DNA of 64,000 bases from Phycisphaerales bacterium (GCA_029242715.1 JAQWTL010000007.1:124001-188000), one strand, 5' to 3'. Shown: positions 48,316-58,731, numbered from the stretch's first letter. Numbers and translations: made by a program. The notes: a model not told the origin generated them from the letters alone.

Positions 48316-49992
48316 TTACTTGTTCCTTCGAAGGACATTTTCAAGAAGAACGAACGCAGCCATCAGGAATGAGAACAGGAAACCGATAAATCCGATCCAT
48401 CCGAGGAACGAGTGACCTGTCACACGGCTGTCTGCCAGAACCAGAACAGATGACGCCATGATCATGGCTGCAATCAGCAACGTATAAGAGATCTGCCGGC
48501 TGGAATGGTGAACGGTTCGGTTGAGTCGCTCGATACCTTCAACATCAAGCGACACACGAATGTCGTTCCGGGAAAAACGATCCAGGATCGTCGAGACCCG
48601 TCCAGGCAAACCCTCGACAAGCTTCAGGTACCTGGTTGAAGAATTCTTCAGTCTGGCCCAGATGGCTTCACGGGAGTACTGCCTCTTGACCAGCGCCTCG
48701 AGGTGAGGACGAGCAAAGGAGACCAGATCGAATGAAGGATCCAGATCCTCGCCAACACCCTCAATTGTGGAAAGGGCCTTGATCATCAGCACGATGTCGC
48801 CAGGACACTGGATGTGATGCTTCCGGAGGCCGTCAGAGAATGCCTGCAGGACCGCAGACATCTGAATCTTCTCGAAGGAGACACCGGTGAATTGATCCAT
48901 GAAATCCTGAAGATCACGACGGACCGCACGAGGGGAAATTGATTCTTCCCGAACGTTGCCCAATCCGATGAAGGCCTCATACACCTTGTCGATGTTGTTT
49001 GATGAAACACCGTAAAGCAGATTGGCCAGTTCGTTGACAGTCTCACTGTCCACGCGACCAGCCATGCCACAATCAATGAAACAGAGCCGCTGATCAGAAA
49101 GCCAGAACATGTTCCCCGGATGCGGGTCCGCATGGAAGAAGCCGATATCTAGTACCTGTCGCAGAATGCTCCCGGCACCAATTTCAACAATCTTCTTGCG
49201 TTCTTCCTCACTGAGATCTGCTTCCTTCCAGTGAGATAACTGGGTGCCCTTGATCTCCTCAAGTCCCAGTACACGGCTGCGTGTCACCTGCCAGAACACC
49301 TCTGGAAAATAAGTCTCTGGCTCATCTTCAAGGCGGCGCCGGAAGGTCTCGATGTTGCGGGCTTCGTGCATCAGATCCAGCTCGTAGCTCATGGCCTGCT
49401 GGAACTCATCGACGACACTGACCGGATCAAAGGGCAGATCCTTATGGTGTTTGGAAACCCATTCAGCGACATCACCAAGAATCTCGAGATCCTGCCGGAC
49501 AATACGCGCAATTCCAGGGCGCAGAACCTTCAGAACAATTGGGCCACCGTCCTTGAGAACAGCTCGATGCGCCTGCGCCATCGAGGCCGCCGCCATTGGC
49601 GTCTCATCAAGTGAATCGAACCATTCATCCAGATCACCGAGATCCTCAATCAACTGCTTCTTGATTTCCGGCCAATCCACTCCAGGAACATTATCCTGGA
49701 GGTGCCTGAACTCTTCGATGTATTCCGGCGGAAGAATGTCGGGGCGGGTACTGAGTACCTGGCCAAGCTTGATGAACGTGGGACCGAGCTCTTCAAGTGC
49801 CAGCCTGAGTCGCTTGGGCCTGCCCATTCTTTGAATTTCTTCACTGGGACCACGATTGAAGATCCGCCGACTTCGTTCCAGCAGAAGATCCAACCGCGCA
49901 TCTTCAAAGAATTCTCGGAACCCGAAAGTCACGAGTACCGACAACATCTCGCGATATCGACCGGCATGCCGGACGAATTGCAACATCGACAT
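48316..49992 (-). CDS. AarF/ABC1/UbiB-family atypical kinase
   Basis: 558 residues from ATG at 49992, with GAGGAG upstream. Family marks: FIKLGQVLSTRPDILP near residue 79, the alanine-rich nucleotide loop AAASMAQAHRA, VLKVLRPG, FFHADPHPGNMFW near 290 and FIDCGMAG, which replaces the DFG motif of ordinary kinases. Two transmembrane helices close the protein. In other bacteria UbiB supports ubiquinone synthesis or extraction; in this phylum menaquinone handling is more likely. That is inference. Confidence 0.92.
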   Translation of the reverse strand: MSMLQFVRHAGRYREMLSVLVTFGFREFFEDARLDLLLERSRRIFNRGPSEEIQRMGRPKRLRLALEELGPTFIKLGQVLSTRPDILPPEYIEEFRHLQDNVPGVDWPEIKKQLIEDLGDLDEWFDSLDETPMAAASMAQAHRAVLKDGGPIVLKVLRPGIARIVRQDLEILGDVAEWVSKHHKDLPFDPVSVVDEFQQAMSYELDLMHEARNIETFRRRLEDEPETYFPEVFWQVTRSRVLGLEEIKGTQLSHWKEADLSEEERKKIVEIGAGSILRQVLDIGFFHADPHPGNMFWLSDQRLCFIDCGMAGRVDSETVNELANLLYGVSSNNIDKVYEAFIGLGNVREESISPRAVRRDLQDFMDQFTGVSFEKIQMSAVLQAFSDGLRKHHIQCPGDIVLMIKALSTIEGVGEDLDPSFDLVSFARPHLEALVKRQYSREAIWARLKNSSTRYLKLVEGLPGRVSTILDRFSRNDIRVSLDVEGIERLNRTVHHSSRQISYTLLIAAMIMASSVLVLADSRVTGHSFLGWIGFIGFLFSFLMAAFVLLENVLRRNK

Positions 49993-50013
49993 GACCAACT
50001 CCTCGCGGGACAA

Positions 50014-50511
50014 TCGCCCGTGGCGGCACTATAGCGGCTCAAAGCCACTGGCTCGCCTCCCCGCAAACCCACCCCCCAGAAACAGAAAAAAAACCGTGCT
50101 CGTTATGAGCGGGTGCCAAGATCCAATAAGGAGGGCAATGAGTGCCATGATTTGGCTATTCCGATGCAACTTGGCAATCTTCCGCTTGATCCCACGTGAT
50201 TCTGGAGAACACTCCCAATGATGGTCGACCACCACGACCAACTCGAGAATCGGCTTCGCCGAGTTCATGGGCGAAGGGATGCCAGAATCATGGCCGTCCC
50301 GACCAACGCCTCGTCCCGCACCTGCGCCCGAACCGCGCTGGCTGGCGCTTTGAAATGGATTGCATGGGCATGGGACACATGTACACGGAGAACTGAAGGG
50401 CGACACTGGAAACGCTGATCGATACCTTGCGACGGATCAGACCTTCCAACGCCCTGCTGATTGCGGGGCGTTGTGCGTTTTGCAGCGTTAATCAGTGAGG
50501 GAGGAATTGGC
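50014..50511. other. Gene-poor 0.5-kb gap with one hairpin
   Basis: No convincing protein gene, tRNA or known RNA is seen. A 125-codon minus-strand frame (50029-50406) has a hydrophobic stretch but a cysteine/glycine-rich, low-complexity start and no ribosome-binding site. A run of eight A lies near 50086. A hairpin near the right end (separate entry) and a strong ribosome-binding site (GGGAGGA) belong to the next gene, so part of the region may be its leader. Confidence 0.5.
50447..50473 (+). terminator. Hairpin followed by short T-run upstream of the gene at 50512
   Basis: CAACGCCC and GGGCGTTG form an eight-base stem around an 11-base loop; TGTGCGTTTT follows. On the plus strand it looks like a weak intrinsic terminator, yet no plus-strand gene ends before it. 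It could stop an uncharacterised small RNA or attenuate the following gene. Confidence 0.4.
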
Positions 50512-51204
50512 ATGGAGAATGATGAAAACAATCAGGATGGCCAACAACCGGTCGACATCAATGCTGGTAACGCCGAACTCCAGACAACACGCTGGGCACG
50601 GTTGATCCGCTCAAGCAATGTTGATCGTCTGGTCATTGAAGGAATCCCGGCATGGTCTGCTCTGACTGCCGTAGCAGCCGTCATGGAATCACCTCGAATG
50701 GAAGTGCTCCTTGGCCTCGATGCCGGACTTCAGGTAACCCATGGAAGTGACTTTGATCCCGTCAATCTTCCCTTGCGATATGCCGTGTGCGTTGATGGCC
50801 CCATTGAGCAGGCAGATGCGGATGCCATTGAACGTGCCGTCATCTCCAGCAGCAGTCTCCTTGATGCGGATATCCGAGCTGCCGCTTCTATCTTGAATCG
50901 CTCAGGCCTTATCGAAGTTCAGGGACGATCAGATCGTCCCTTGCTGGCAGTGATCGCAGAAATGCTGCGTTCCTTCGTATCACAGGCGTTGCAATGCCCC
51001 ACCAGTGATCTGCCTCTCCCGGAGGCCAGTGTGATTGATTCCATCATGTCCTGGACGGGTCGTCTGGCCCTTCGCCCCATGGAGACGGATGTCTATCCGG
51101 ATTTCGTCGATCTGGGACTCGTGCTTCCGGAGACGGATGAGATCGGGCCGGCCTCTTCATCGATGATCTATGACCGTCGCAGTCGAACCTGGCACGCTGA
51201 CTGA
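50512..51204 (+). CDS. Protein of unknown function
   Basis: 230 residues from ATG at 50512, with GGGAGGA about nine bases upstream; the earlier in-frame start at 50461 falls inside the hairpin. The protein is soluble, acidic and mixed alpha/beta, with LVIEGIPAWSALTAVAAVME and AVISSSSLLDADIRAAASIL as helical stretches. No signal peptide and no motif I recognise. It precedes the AtoE-like gene by 64 bases. Confidence 0.7.
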   Translation: MENDENNQDGQQPVDINAGNAELQTTRWARLIRSSNVDRLVIEGIPAWSALTAVAAVMESPRMEVLLGLDAGLQVTHGSDFDPVNLPLRYAVCVDGPIEQADADAIERAVISSSSLLDADIRAAASILNRSGLIEVQGRSDRPLLAVIAEMLRSFVSQALQCPTSDLPLPEASVIDSIMSWTGRLALRPMETDVYPDFVDLGLVLPETDEIGPASSSMIYDRRSRTWHAD

Positions 51205-51268
51205 AGCAGATGGACTGGTCCAGTGACCCTGGCTGACTGCATGTTCTCGGTGGCGTACTATCCACGCC

Positions 51269-52669
51269 ATGGTTGCACGCCTTGGTCTGTTTCTGAGCCG
51301 CACCATTGGTCGGTGCATGCCCGATCCCCTGATCCTTGCGCTGGGATTGACGATACTCACAGCCATCCTTGCCCTGACCTTCGGCTATGCCGGGATCAGC
51401 CGCAGCGATGCTGCCACTCAATTGATCGGGGGCTGGTGGAGTAGCAAAGGAATCTGGCTGTTCCTGAACTTCAGCATGCAGATGGCCTTGATCCTGGTCA
51501 CTGGTTACGCCCTGGCAGACAGCCCCATTGTTCGCCGACTGCTCTCATCAATCGCTCGAATTCCGAAAACACCCGGCCAAGCAGCTGCGATTGTCGGGTT
51601 TGTTGCAGCTGCAACCGGGCTGGTGAACTGGGGACTTGGCCTCATCGTCGGCGCACTGCTTGCGAGGGATGTCGGCCGCTGCATGGAGAAACGCGGAAGA
51701 CCGAGTCACTTCCCCCTGCTCTGCGCAGCAGGCTATGTCGGTCTGCTCGTCTGGCATGGTGGGCTTTCGGGCACGGCAGCCTTGAAGACCAGTACCGCCG
51801 CAGAAGCCAAAACAATATTCGGCAGCGATCTGCTTGCCTCACTGGCTTCTCAGGGATTTGCAGATGGCATTCCGTTGAGCGCAACAACTTTCTCAGGAAT
51901 GAACCTGTTGATCAGTGGCGGTTTGCTCCTCATCATTCCACTCATACTGTGGATGCTGGCACCACGTCCTTCTGATTGCCGCTCACTGAGCCAGGTCGAC
52001 GCCCAACCGATGAAGGACAGCCCCCAACCGCCAATCAGCAGCAATGAAAGTTGGGGCGTTGTTGGAACAATCTTCTCGATCGTCATCGCCCTGGCACTCA
52101 TTCTCGGGTTCATCTTCTTTCTCACAGATGACAAGCGAGGCATTCTTCGATTGGGTCCAAACGAATTCAATGCCCTCATGCTTGGCATCGGGCTGATTCT
52201 TCATGGCTCCCCCATTGCCTATGCCCGTTCCATTGAACGGGCGGCAAAAGGTTGTGCTGGGATCCTGATCCAGTTCCCCTTGTACGCAGGGATTCTGATG
52301 ATGCTCAAGCAATCAGGTCTGATGGAGGATGTTGCTCGCTTTGCTGCAGAGTCCTCCACTGAAACAACTCTGCCTTTTTTCACATTCATCTCCGCAGGCG
52401 TCGTCAATTTCTTCGTGCCATCTGGAGGTGGCCAATGGGGTGTGCAGGGTCCCATCGCCATACAAAGCGCCATTGAGGCCGGTGTTCCCCTGCCGAAGAT
52501 GCTCTTGTCCGTCAGCTATGGAGATGAACTTACAAACATGCTCCAGCCCTTCTGGGCATTACCTCTGCTTGCAATCACCGGTGTCCGAGCCAAAGACATC
52601 GTGGGCTATACCGCAGTGGTGATGATTGTTGCAGCGATCTGGATCTCTCTCTGGTTATTGGTCTGGTAA
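51269..52669 (+). CDS. atoE: AtoE-like short-chain fatty acid transporter
   Basis: 466 residues with about 11-12 hydrophobic segments. FMS-type signatures of the family are present: FLNFSMQMALILVTGYALA, ATGLVNWGLGLIVGALLAR, LVWHGGLSGTAALK, NFFVPSGGGQWGVQGPI and SYGDELTNMLQPFWALPLL. It should import acetoacetate or short-chain fatty acids. The next gene, a crotonase six bases on, agrees with use of these acids. Confidence 0.9.
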   Translation: MVARLGLFLSRTIGRCMPDPLILALGLTILTAILALTFGYAGISRSDAATQLIGGWWSSKGIWLFLNFSMQMALILVTGYALADSPIVRRLLSSIARIPKTPGQAAAIVGFVAAATGLVNWGLGLIVGALLARDVGRCMEKRGRPSHFPLLCAAGYVGLLVWHGGLSGTAALKTSTAAEAKTIFGSDLLASLASQGFADGIPLSATTFSGMNLLISGGLLLIIPLILWMLAPRPSDCRSLSQVDAQPMKDSPQPPISSNESWGVVGTIFSIVIALALILGFIFFLTDDKRGILRLGPNEFNALMLGIGLILHGSPIAYARSIERAAKGCAGILIQFPLYAGILMMLKQSGLMEDVARFAAESSTETTLPFFTFISAGVVNFFVPSGGGQWGVQGPIAIQSAIEAGVPLPKMLLSVSYGDELTNMLQPFWALPLLAITGVRAKDIVGYTAVVMIVAAIWISLWLLVW

Positions 52670-52675
52670 TACCTG

Positions 52676-53431
52676 ATGACTACTGAACAAGACACCACAA
52701 TCCAGGTTGAGACGAATGGATCAGTCGCTTCTCTCTGGCTGGAAGGATCCGGTCAGCGAAATGCGCTTTCCAGATCAACCATGAAAAGTCTGATGCAGAT
52801 CCTGAAGGATCTGGACACCACGCCATCAATCTCGGTGATTCTCCTCAGGGGACGTGGCACCTGCTTCAGCGCCGGGTTCAACCTGTCGCCAGTACTGGAC
52901 GATCCTTCAACGCTCGATGAATTCATCACAGGCCTTGGGCAACTGCTGAAGATGATCCGTCGGCATCGCGCCGTCATCATTGCAGGCGTTCATGGTCCCG
53001 CCATTGCCGGTGGCTGTGCGATGGTCAGTGCCTGTGATCTCGTCGTTGTTTCACCTTCAGCCAAACTGGGATATCCCGTGCACGGCCTTGGGCTTTCACC
53101 CATTGTCAGTGGCGCGACACTGACGAGTGCAATTGGAGATGGGCCCGGCAGGTCACTGCTGATCTCAGGCCAACTGATTGATGGCGAGACCGCCTTTCGC
53201 CTCGGCCTTGCTACCCATCTGGATGAAGATGCGTTGGACGCGTCCAGCACTCTGGCTGTTAAAGTTTCCAGGAGTGGCGCGAAAGCCTTGGAAAGAACCA
53301 AGTCATGGCTCAATGAACTGGATGGAAGCCTTGATGACAATCGGTTCAATGCGCCTGTCGAAGCCTCGAGGCCACTGTCCTCGGACAGTGAATCCATGGA
53401 ACTTCTCAGAACGCGATGGAAACGTCGTTGA
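52676..53431 (+). CDS. Enoyl-CoA hydratase/isomerase (crotonase) family protein
   Basis: 251 residues. The two oxyanion-hole segments are visible, GRGTCFSAGFNLSP near residue 60 and VHGPAIAGGCAMVSACDLV near 105. The glutamates that catalyse hydration are not clearly in place, so it could be an isomerase or another crotonase. It follows atoE by six bases and should share its transcript; together they suggest uptake and processing of short acyl chains. Confidence 0.85.
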   Translation: MTTEQDTTIQVETNGSVASLWLEGSGQRNALSRSTMKSLMQILKDLDTTPSISVILLRGRGTCFSAGFNLSPVLDDPSTLDEFITGLGQLLKMIRRHRAVIIAGVHGPAIAGGCAMVSACDLVVVSPSAKLGYPVHGLGLSPIVSGATLTSAIGDGPGRSLLISGQLIDGETAFRLGLATHLDEDALDASSTLAVKVSRSGAKALERTKSWLNELDGSLDDNRFNAPVEASRPLSSDSESMELLRTRWKRR

Positions 53432-53452
53432 TCAAACCGGACAAGAACCGCG

Positions 53453-54760
53453 TCACTTGCTTCGAGTGAACTCCCGGCTGGCATCCGGGTTCATTCCCAA
53501 CTGAACGTAATCACGTCGCGAGAAGAAGTTGATGACCCAGTCCAGCAAGACACGCAACTTGCGTCCGAAACCGGGCATCTTGCTGAGGTAGACAGCTCGC
53601 CACATCGCCCAGGCAAAGAAGCCTTCGATCTTGATGCCCTTGAACTCCATGACGCCTTTGTGCCGCCCAAGTGGCACGAGAATGCCAAGAACACTGACAT
53701 CACCATTCGTCAACGGCTCGCCCCTTTGAGAAGCAGCGATGTTGTTCGCCAATTGCTTGGCCTGTCGAATGGCAATCTGAGCAAGTGGAGGCATCGGTTT
53801 TCCGTCCGGGCCGGGAACACCGGCACAGTCTCCCAACGCCCAGATGTTCTTGTGGCCCTTGACCTGATATGTCGGCTCACAATCCACTCCACCATGGGTG
53901 TTCAGAGGCAGATCCTTGAACTCCTTGAGGACCGGGTTGGGTGCGATGCCTGCAGTCCAGATCACTGTTGAACATGGAACCTTCTCATCATCGGAAGTGA
54001 TGACATGATCCTCATGGACTTCCTTGACGGATTTGCCTGTCCAGAGATCGATGCCACGATTCGTCAGTGTCTTCGAGGCCCATCGAATCAGATTGTCCGG
54101 CAGGATGGGGAGGATCTTCGGCGCCAACTCGATGACGGTGAACCGGCACTCCTCCGGCTTGATGTTGGGATACATGTTGGTGGCACTGCGGACAAAGACC
54201 TCCAGTTCACCAATGACTTCAATGCCGGTCACATTGCCGCCAACCACGATGAAGTGAAGAAGCCTGCGGCGTTCTTCCTCATCCTCCGTTGCATTTGCAA
54301 GTTCAAGGAGTTCGATTGCACGGTCTCGAATCGCAATCGCATCACTCATGTACTTGACATCGAATGCGTGCTCAGTCACACCGCTGCATACATTCTCAGG
54401 AAGAACTCGTGTCACACTTCCAAGTGCAACGACCAGATGGTCGTACTCGAGTTCCCTGACATGATCATCTCCACAGAGCTTCAGCGTGATCTTGTTCGAA
54501 GAGGCATCTATCCCCTTGACCTCGCCCATCAGCAAGTCACTCTTGTTGGCAAACTCACGTATTGGAACCGTGCAGTGACGAGGCTCGAGTGAGCCCGTTC
54601 CGGCTTCAACCAACAATGGATAGAACACGAAGTAATTGTTTCGATCGACAATCATCACTTCGGCATCGAAATGGATGTCTCGATCAAACAGATGCTTGGC
54701 GACATAGCCTCCGGCGAAACCGCCACCGAGGATTACGATTCTTGGACGTCTTTTTTCCAC
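53453..54760 (-). CDS. ndh: Type II NADH:quinone dehydrogenase
   Basis: 435 residues. FAD-binding GGGFAGGYVAKHL near residue 10, the family motif NNYFVFYPLLVEAGTG, NADH-binding VVGGNVTGIEV near 173, and IWALGDCAGVPG. The C-terminal amphipathic part (RKLRVLLDWVINFFSRRD) should anchor it to the inner face of the membrane. It passes electrons from NADH to quinone without pumping protons. Confidence 0.92.
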   Translation of the reverse strand: MEKRRPRIVILGGGFAGGYVAKHLFDRDIHFDAEVMIVDRNNYFVFYPLLVEAGTGSLEPRHCTVPIREFANKSDLLMGEVKGIDASSNKITLKLCGDDHVRELEYDHLVVALGSVTRVLPENVCSGVTEHAFDVKYMSDAIAIRDRAIELLELANATEDEEERRRLLHFIVVGGNVTGIEVIGELEVFVRSATNMYPNIKPEECRFTVIELAPKILPILPDNLIRWASKTLTNRGIDLWTGKSVKEVHEDHVITSDDEKVPCSTVIWTAGIAPNPVLKEFKDLPLNTHGGVDCEPTYQVKGHKNIWALGDCAGVPGPDGKPMPPLAQIAIRQAKQLANNIAASQRGEPLTNGDVSVLGILVPLGRHKGVMEFKGIKIEGFFAWAMWRAVYLSKMPGFGRKLRVLLDWVINFFSRRDYVQLGMNPDASREFTRSK

Positions 54761-54818
54761 AACAAGCCCTTCCTGCTACTCCTCGAGTGGCGTCGGCATC
54801 ATAACCATCGATCGTGAA

Positions 54819-55271
54819 TCAAGGGGCTGCCGGATTCTGCTGGTAATCCCTGGAAGAACCAGCATCCTGCTGCTCGAAGATGATGTCGAGATTGCCTGGA
54901 TAGGTCGGCTCCACTCCGGGCTCAAAGGTTGTGATCAGCTCAATCAGGAGAAAACTGGACCAGACGACCGGGACGGCTGTAATAAGGCAGCCAGCCAATG
55001 CGAGCCTCCGGGCCATCTTGGGATCGGCCCTCACTGTGTACTCACAGATGATGATGACGAAGGTGACGATCACAAATTTGAAGATGCTCATCCCCAACTG
55101 ACCGCCACGATCGATGATCCACGCTGCAAGCGGATTCAATTCGGTGCCATTGAAAAAGAGAATCACTCTCGTCAGAACGACATCAAGAGCAGAAAGAAAA
55201 ACAAGCCACAAGTAAAGGTTCGGAAAGTGAACCCCCATGACCTTCTGTGAATTCGATTCGTTATTCGCCAT
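54819..55271 (-). CDS. DUF5658-like small membrane protein
   Basis: 150 residues with three to four transmembrane helices (LYLWLVFLSALDVVLTRVI, LGMSIFKFVIVTFVIIICEY, LAGCLITAVPVVWSSFLLI). The N-terminal pattern of an Asp in the first helix followed by ELNPLAAWII matches DUF5658, of unknown function. It follows thiC by eight bases. The tail is polar. Confidence 0.65.
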   Translation of the reverse strand: MANNESNSQKVMGVHFPNLYLWLVFLSALDVVLTRVILFFNGTELNPLAAWIIDRGGQLGMSIFKFVIVTFVIIICEYTVRADPKMARRLALAGCLITAVPVVWSSFLLIELITTFEPGVEPTYPGNLDIIFEQQDAGSSRDYQQNPAAP

Positions 55272-55279
55272 GCCCAGAT

Positions 55280-57181
55280 TCAGATGAGGGAATCACCCTT
55301 CGGGATGTTTGTGACTTCAGAGGTGTTTAATGGAACAAGCTGGTCTACACCGCTGTCCTCCTGGATCTTGCGAGCTTCCTCGTCACTCGCCTGGTCACTG
55401 TGACAGGACGGCCCACCGGCCTCCTTGCCTGCAGCCTTTCGTGCCTTGGAAGCCAGCCGATGAATCTCCTCGGGATCCAGCACGCCACGCTGTTCAAGAA
55501 TGGCCTGCTGTTCCTCGGAAAGAGCCGCCGTAATCTTTGGCTTGTCCCAGTCATACTCTTCTTCCTGACCGGACTCGAATTCCTGGATTTCCTTGCTGAT
55601 CCGAACACTGCACCAGTCATGGCCACACATGGCACAGAAATCGGTGTCTACATCGAGGTCTTCATCATGAAGCGCTCTTGCGGTATCAGGATCGAAACTC
55701 AACTCAAAATGTCGTTCCCAGTTCAAGGCTGCACGCGCCTTGGTCAACTCGTCATCACGATCCCTGGTCCCAGGTATGCCCAGAGCAATATCAGCCGCAT
55801 GAGCCGCGATCTTGTAGGCAATGCACCCCTGCTTGACGTCATCTTTCTTGGGAAGCCCGAGGTGCTCCTTGGGCGTTACGTAGCAGAGCATCGCAGCACC
55901 GTGATACGCGGCATTACAGGCGCCGATACATGAGGTGATGTGGTCATAACCCGGGAAGATGTCCGTCACCAGTGGGCCAAGGACATAAAAAGGTGCTCCG
56001 TGGCACAACCGCCGCTGGAGCTTCATGTTGAATTCAACCTGGTCGAGTGGAACATGTCCCGGCCCCTCGACCATGACCTGCACACCATGTCGCCAAGCCC
56101 GTTCGGTGAGTTCGCCGATGGTCTGAAGCTCGGCCAGCTGGGCCCGGTCCGTCGCATCTGCAAGCCCACCGGGCCGCAAGCCATCGCCGATCGAGAATGA
56201 GACATCATGCTGTCGCATGATTTCACAGATGTCATCCCAGAGCTCGTACATGGGATTCTCTTTGCCGTGATGGATCATCCACTTCGCAAGCAGAGATCCC
56301 CCGCGTGAAACAACTCCGATCAGTCGCTTGCGGACGAACTTCAAGTGTCCTCTTCGAACACCAGCATGAATGGTGAAATAATCAACGCCCTGTTCGGCCT
56401 GATGCTGGACCATGTCGAGAATGGCCGTGGCATCAAGATCCTCAAGCTTTCGATCAATGATCATCGAGTAGATCGGGACTGTTCCGATTGGAACCTTCGA
56501 GTTCTGAATGAGCGTCTTCCGGCAAGCATCCAGATCTCCACCCGTGGATAGATCCATGACGGTATCCCCGCCCCATCGCTCAGCCCATCGAAGCTTCTCA
56601 AGTTCCTCGTCCGTACCTGAACTCACAGGAGAGGCGCCCATGTTGGCATTGATCTTGGTCAACGATGCACGGCCAATGCACATGGGATCGAGCTCATGCT
56701 CGAGATGGTGGATGTTGGCTGGGATGATCATGCGGCCAGCAGCCACCTCATCGCGAACCTCTGCCGAGGTCAGATGTGGCTCCCGCTCCGCGACCCGCTC
56801 CATTTCAGGAGTAATGGTTCCAAGGCGGGCATGCTCAAGCTGTGTAACTGGCTTGAAGCCATCAACTGGAACTGCCCGCAGAGGGCCTTCACTGCGATTG
56901 TGCCCAAGGCATCCATCTTCATGAGGCTCGATCGTCCAGCCTTCTGGCAGGAAGTCCCAGGCCGTCAATCCAGATGGCGAGGGCATCCCCGGCGAATCCG
57001 GACTGCTGTAGGTCCTGGGCCCTCCGACATCCGGAGCATTGGCAAAACAGCCTGGTGTTGTGCCTGATTCCTCCGTTGATGGGTTGACCGCTCCATGCAT
57101 AGGCATGGCGCCACGAAATCCGTCATCATCGAGTTGATCAAAGGGCTGCTCGATGTCAGGGTTGGAACTGGATTGGATCAT
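55280..57181 (-). CDS. thiC: Phosphomethylpyrimidine synthase ThiC
   Basis: 633 residues from ATG at 57181, with GGAGG 11 bases upstream; the frame to 57292 overlaps the neighbouring lipoprotein start. This radical-SAM enzyme makes HMP phosphate for thiamine. The C-terminal iron-sulfur motif CAMCGHDWC lies near residue 517. [31 protein letters not shown] and [11 protein letters not shown] are diagnostic. I see no thiamine riboswitch in the 84 bases between this start and the divergent lipoprotein gene. Confidence 0.97.
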   Translation of the reverse strand: MIQSSSNPDIEQPFDQLDDDGFRGAMPMHGAVNPSTEESGTTPGCFANAPDVGGPRTYSSPDSPGMPSPSGLTAWDFLPEGWTIEPHEDGCLGHNRSEGPLRAVPVDGFKPVTQLEHARLGTITPEMERVAEREPHLTSAEVRDEVAAGRMIIPANIHHLEHELDPMCIGRASLTKINANMGASPVSSGTDEELEKLRWAERWGGDTVMDLSTGGDLDACRKTLIQNSKVPIGTVPIYSMIIDRKLEDLDATAILDMVQHQAEQGVDYFTIHAGVRRGHLKFVRKRLIGVVSRGGSLLAKWMIHHGKENPMYELWDDICEIMRQHDVSFSIGDGLRPGGLADATDRAQLAELQTIGELTERAWRHGVQVMVEGPGHVPLDQVEFNMKLQRRLCHGAPFYVLGPLVTDIFPGYDHITSCIGACNAAYHGAAMLCYVTPKEHLGLPKKDDVKQGCIAYKIAAHAADIALGIPGTRDRDDELTKARAALNWERHFELSFDPDTARALHDEDLDVDTDFCAMCGHDWCSVRISKEIQEFESGQEEEYDWDKPKITAALSEEQQAILEQRGVLDPEEIHRLASKARKAAGKEAGGPSCHSDQASDEEARKIQEDSGVDQLVPLNTSEVTNIPKGDSLI

Positions 57182-57265
57182 CTTCTTTCTTGCCTCCGGA
57201 TCGAGGCAGTCTAACAGGCGGCGAGGTTGCACTCGGGGGCCTACAATCATCGGTGGAGAGACTCG

Positions 57266-58048
57266 ATGCAGGATCCCCGGCAGATCAGACAACCCGTTCT
57301 ACTCGTCCTCCTGGCGATCAGTAGCCTCCTCATGGGAGGCTGTGGCCATGCCGTCTTCGGTACCAGAACCCCATTGGACCTGTCAGGCCCCGTCTCCGTC
57401 GACGTTGTGACCTTTGCTGGTGAAGTCACCATTCAATCCACCGGTGATGCACCTGGCAAGCCATACGTCTACGTCCGCCCTCGGGCCACGCACTCATTCC
57501 ACCGCATGGGTGACGCCCAGGCCTCTCTCAAAGATATTGACTGGTCGATTGAGACCGTGGAGGAAGGCGGCCGAACGGTTCTGCGGATACGTGCCACCAC
57601 GCTCTACCCGGAATCAGGCATGCAGCGACTGCATGTCACTGTCTCCGCCCCCCAGATTGATGGACTGAATGTATCAACAAGTCTGGGCGCAGTTGATGTC
57701 CGTGATGTCAAAGGCCCCATCAACATTGACACCACCCGTGGTGATGTTTCCATCGTTACGAATAGGCCGCTTCATGGGCCGATCACCGTGACAACAACCG
57801 ATGGCGATATCACCTTGCGTGCCCCTCCAGGAACACGTGGAAGACTGGATGCCTACACGGCTGATGGTCGTGTCATATGCAATATTCGAGATGAGAAGTT
57901 CCGTGTTCATGGCCGAAGTGGGGATCAAACCATGCAGGGCATCGTCAATGATGGCGATGAACCCATGACGTTCCGTACCAATGACGGAACAATCCGAATC
58001 GTTGTCAAGAAGAACCCCTACCAACAGGCCTCTTTCGTAATCGATTGA
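57266..58048 (+). CDS. Lipoprotein with DUF4097-like beta-strand repeats
   Basis: 260 residues from ATG at 57266, with GGAGAG six bases upstream. Signal peptide [16 protein letters not shown] gives a lipobox with Cys near residue 26. The rest is a run of beta strands with G-D-V/I/T repeats ([21 protein letters not shown], then [23 protein letters not shown]), the pattern of DUF4097 adhesin-like beta helices. Location is probably the periplasmic side of a membrane. Partner unknown. Confidence 0.8.
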   Translation: MQDPRQIRQPVLLVLLAISSLLMGGCGHAVFGTRTPLDLSGPVSVDVVTFAGEVTIQSTGDAPGKPYVYVRPRATHSFHRMGDAQASLKDIDWSIETVEEGGRTVLRIRATTLYPESGMQRLHVTVSAPQIDGLNVSTSLGAVDVRDVKGPINIDTTRGDVSIVTNRPLHGPITVTTTDGDITLRAPPGTRGRLDAYTADGRVICNIRDEKFRVHGRSGDQTMQGIVNDGDEPMTFRTNDGTIRIVVKKNPYQQASFVID

Positions 58049-58056
58049 CAGTCATC

Positions 58057-58731
58057 ATGCCCCGCGAGGTACAGGATCACTGGTTTCGTGAAGCCAAGCG
58101 GCAGGGATATCGATCCCGTGCCGCGTTCAAGCTTGCCGAGATTGATGACAAACGCAAGATCCTGCGAAAGGGGCGTCGGGTTCTCGATCTTGGCTGTGCA
58201 CCTGGTTCATGGCTTCAAGTGGCTGCCAAGCGTGTCGGGCCAAGCGGCCTTGTCGTAGGCATCGATCTTCAGGCAGTCACCGGTGGATTTCAAGGATCTC
58301 AGGTTCACCTCCTGCAGGGCGATGTCGCCGAAATCGATGATGCCATGCTGAGTGAACTTGGGCTCGATCCGAGTCAGCCATTTGACGTGATTCTCAGTGA
58401 CATGGCACCTTCGACCACGGGCAACAGGGATACCGACCACTATGGATCGATGCGGCTCTGTGATCTCGTCCTGAATATGGCCCCTGCTCGACTTGCTGTT
58501 GGGGGCGACCTCATCATCAAGACCTTCGAGGGCCCCAGTTCCAAGGATCTGGTCGACCGTATGAAGCAGATGTTTGAAACCGTCCGCCCGGCCAAACCAA
58601 AATCATCCAGATCGGATTCCCGGGAGATGTTCCTGGTTGGAATGAAATTGCAGCGGGGCATCGCCGTGGAGGAACGTGACACCCATCAAACAGGTGGTCC
58701 GCCTCCATTGCCAGGTGGTTGGGGCCGTTGA
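58057..58731 (+). CDS. rlmE: 23S rRNA 2'-O-methyltransferase RlmE (FtsJ)
   Basis: 224 residues from ATG at 58057. The SAM site VLDLGCAPGSW lies near residue 43. The catalytic K-D-K-E set is visible: Lys in RSRAAFKL, Asp in ILSDMAPSTTG, Lys in LIIKTFEG, Glu in SREMFLVG. It methylates U2552 in the peptidyl-transferase centre. A short Gly/Pro tail (GGPPPLPGGWGR) is extra. It faces the EF-hand gene with a four-base gap. Confidence 0.94.
   Translation: MPREVQDHWFREAKRQGYRSRAAFKLAEIDDKRKILRKGRRVLDLGCAPGSWLQVAAKRVGPSGLVVGIDLQAVTGGFQGSQVHLLQGDVAEIDDAMLSELGLDPSQPFDVILSDMAPSTTGNRDTDHYGSMRLCDLVLNMAPARLAVGGDLIIKTFEGPSSKDLVDRMKQMFETVRPAKPKSSRSDSREMFLVGMKLQRGIAVEERDTHQTGGPPPLPGGWGR

Noticed and set aside
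50029-50406. A 125-codon minus-strand open frame in the 0.5-kb gap
   Set aside because: Cys/Gly-rich start, no ribosome-binding site and no recognisable family. One hydrophobic stretch is not enough to call a gene.
57182-57265. Possible thiamine (TPP) riboswitch ahead of thiC
   Set aside because: The 84-base divergent gap has no CTGAGA-type core or paired helices of the TPP aptamer.
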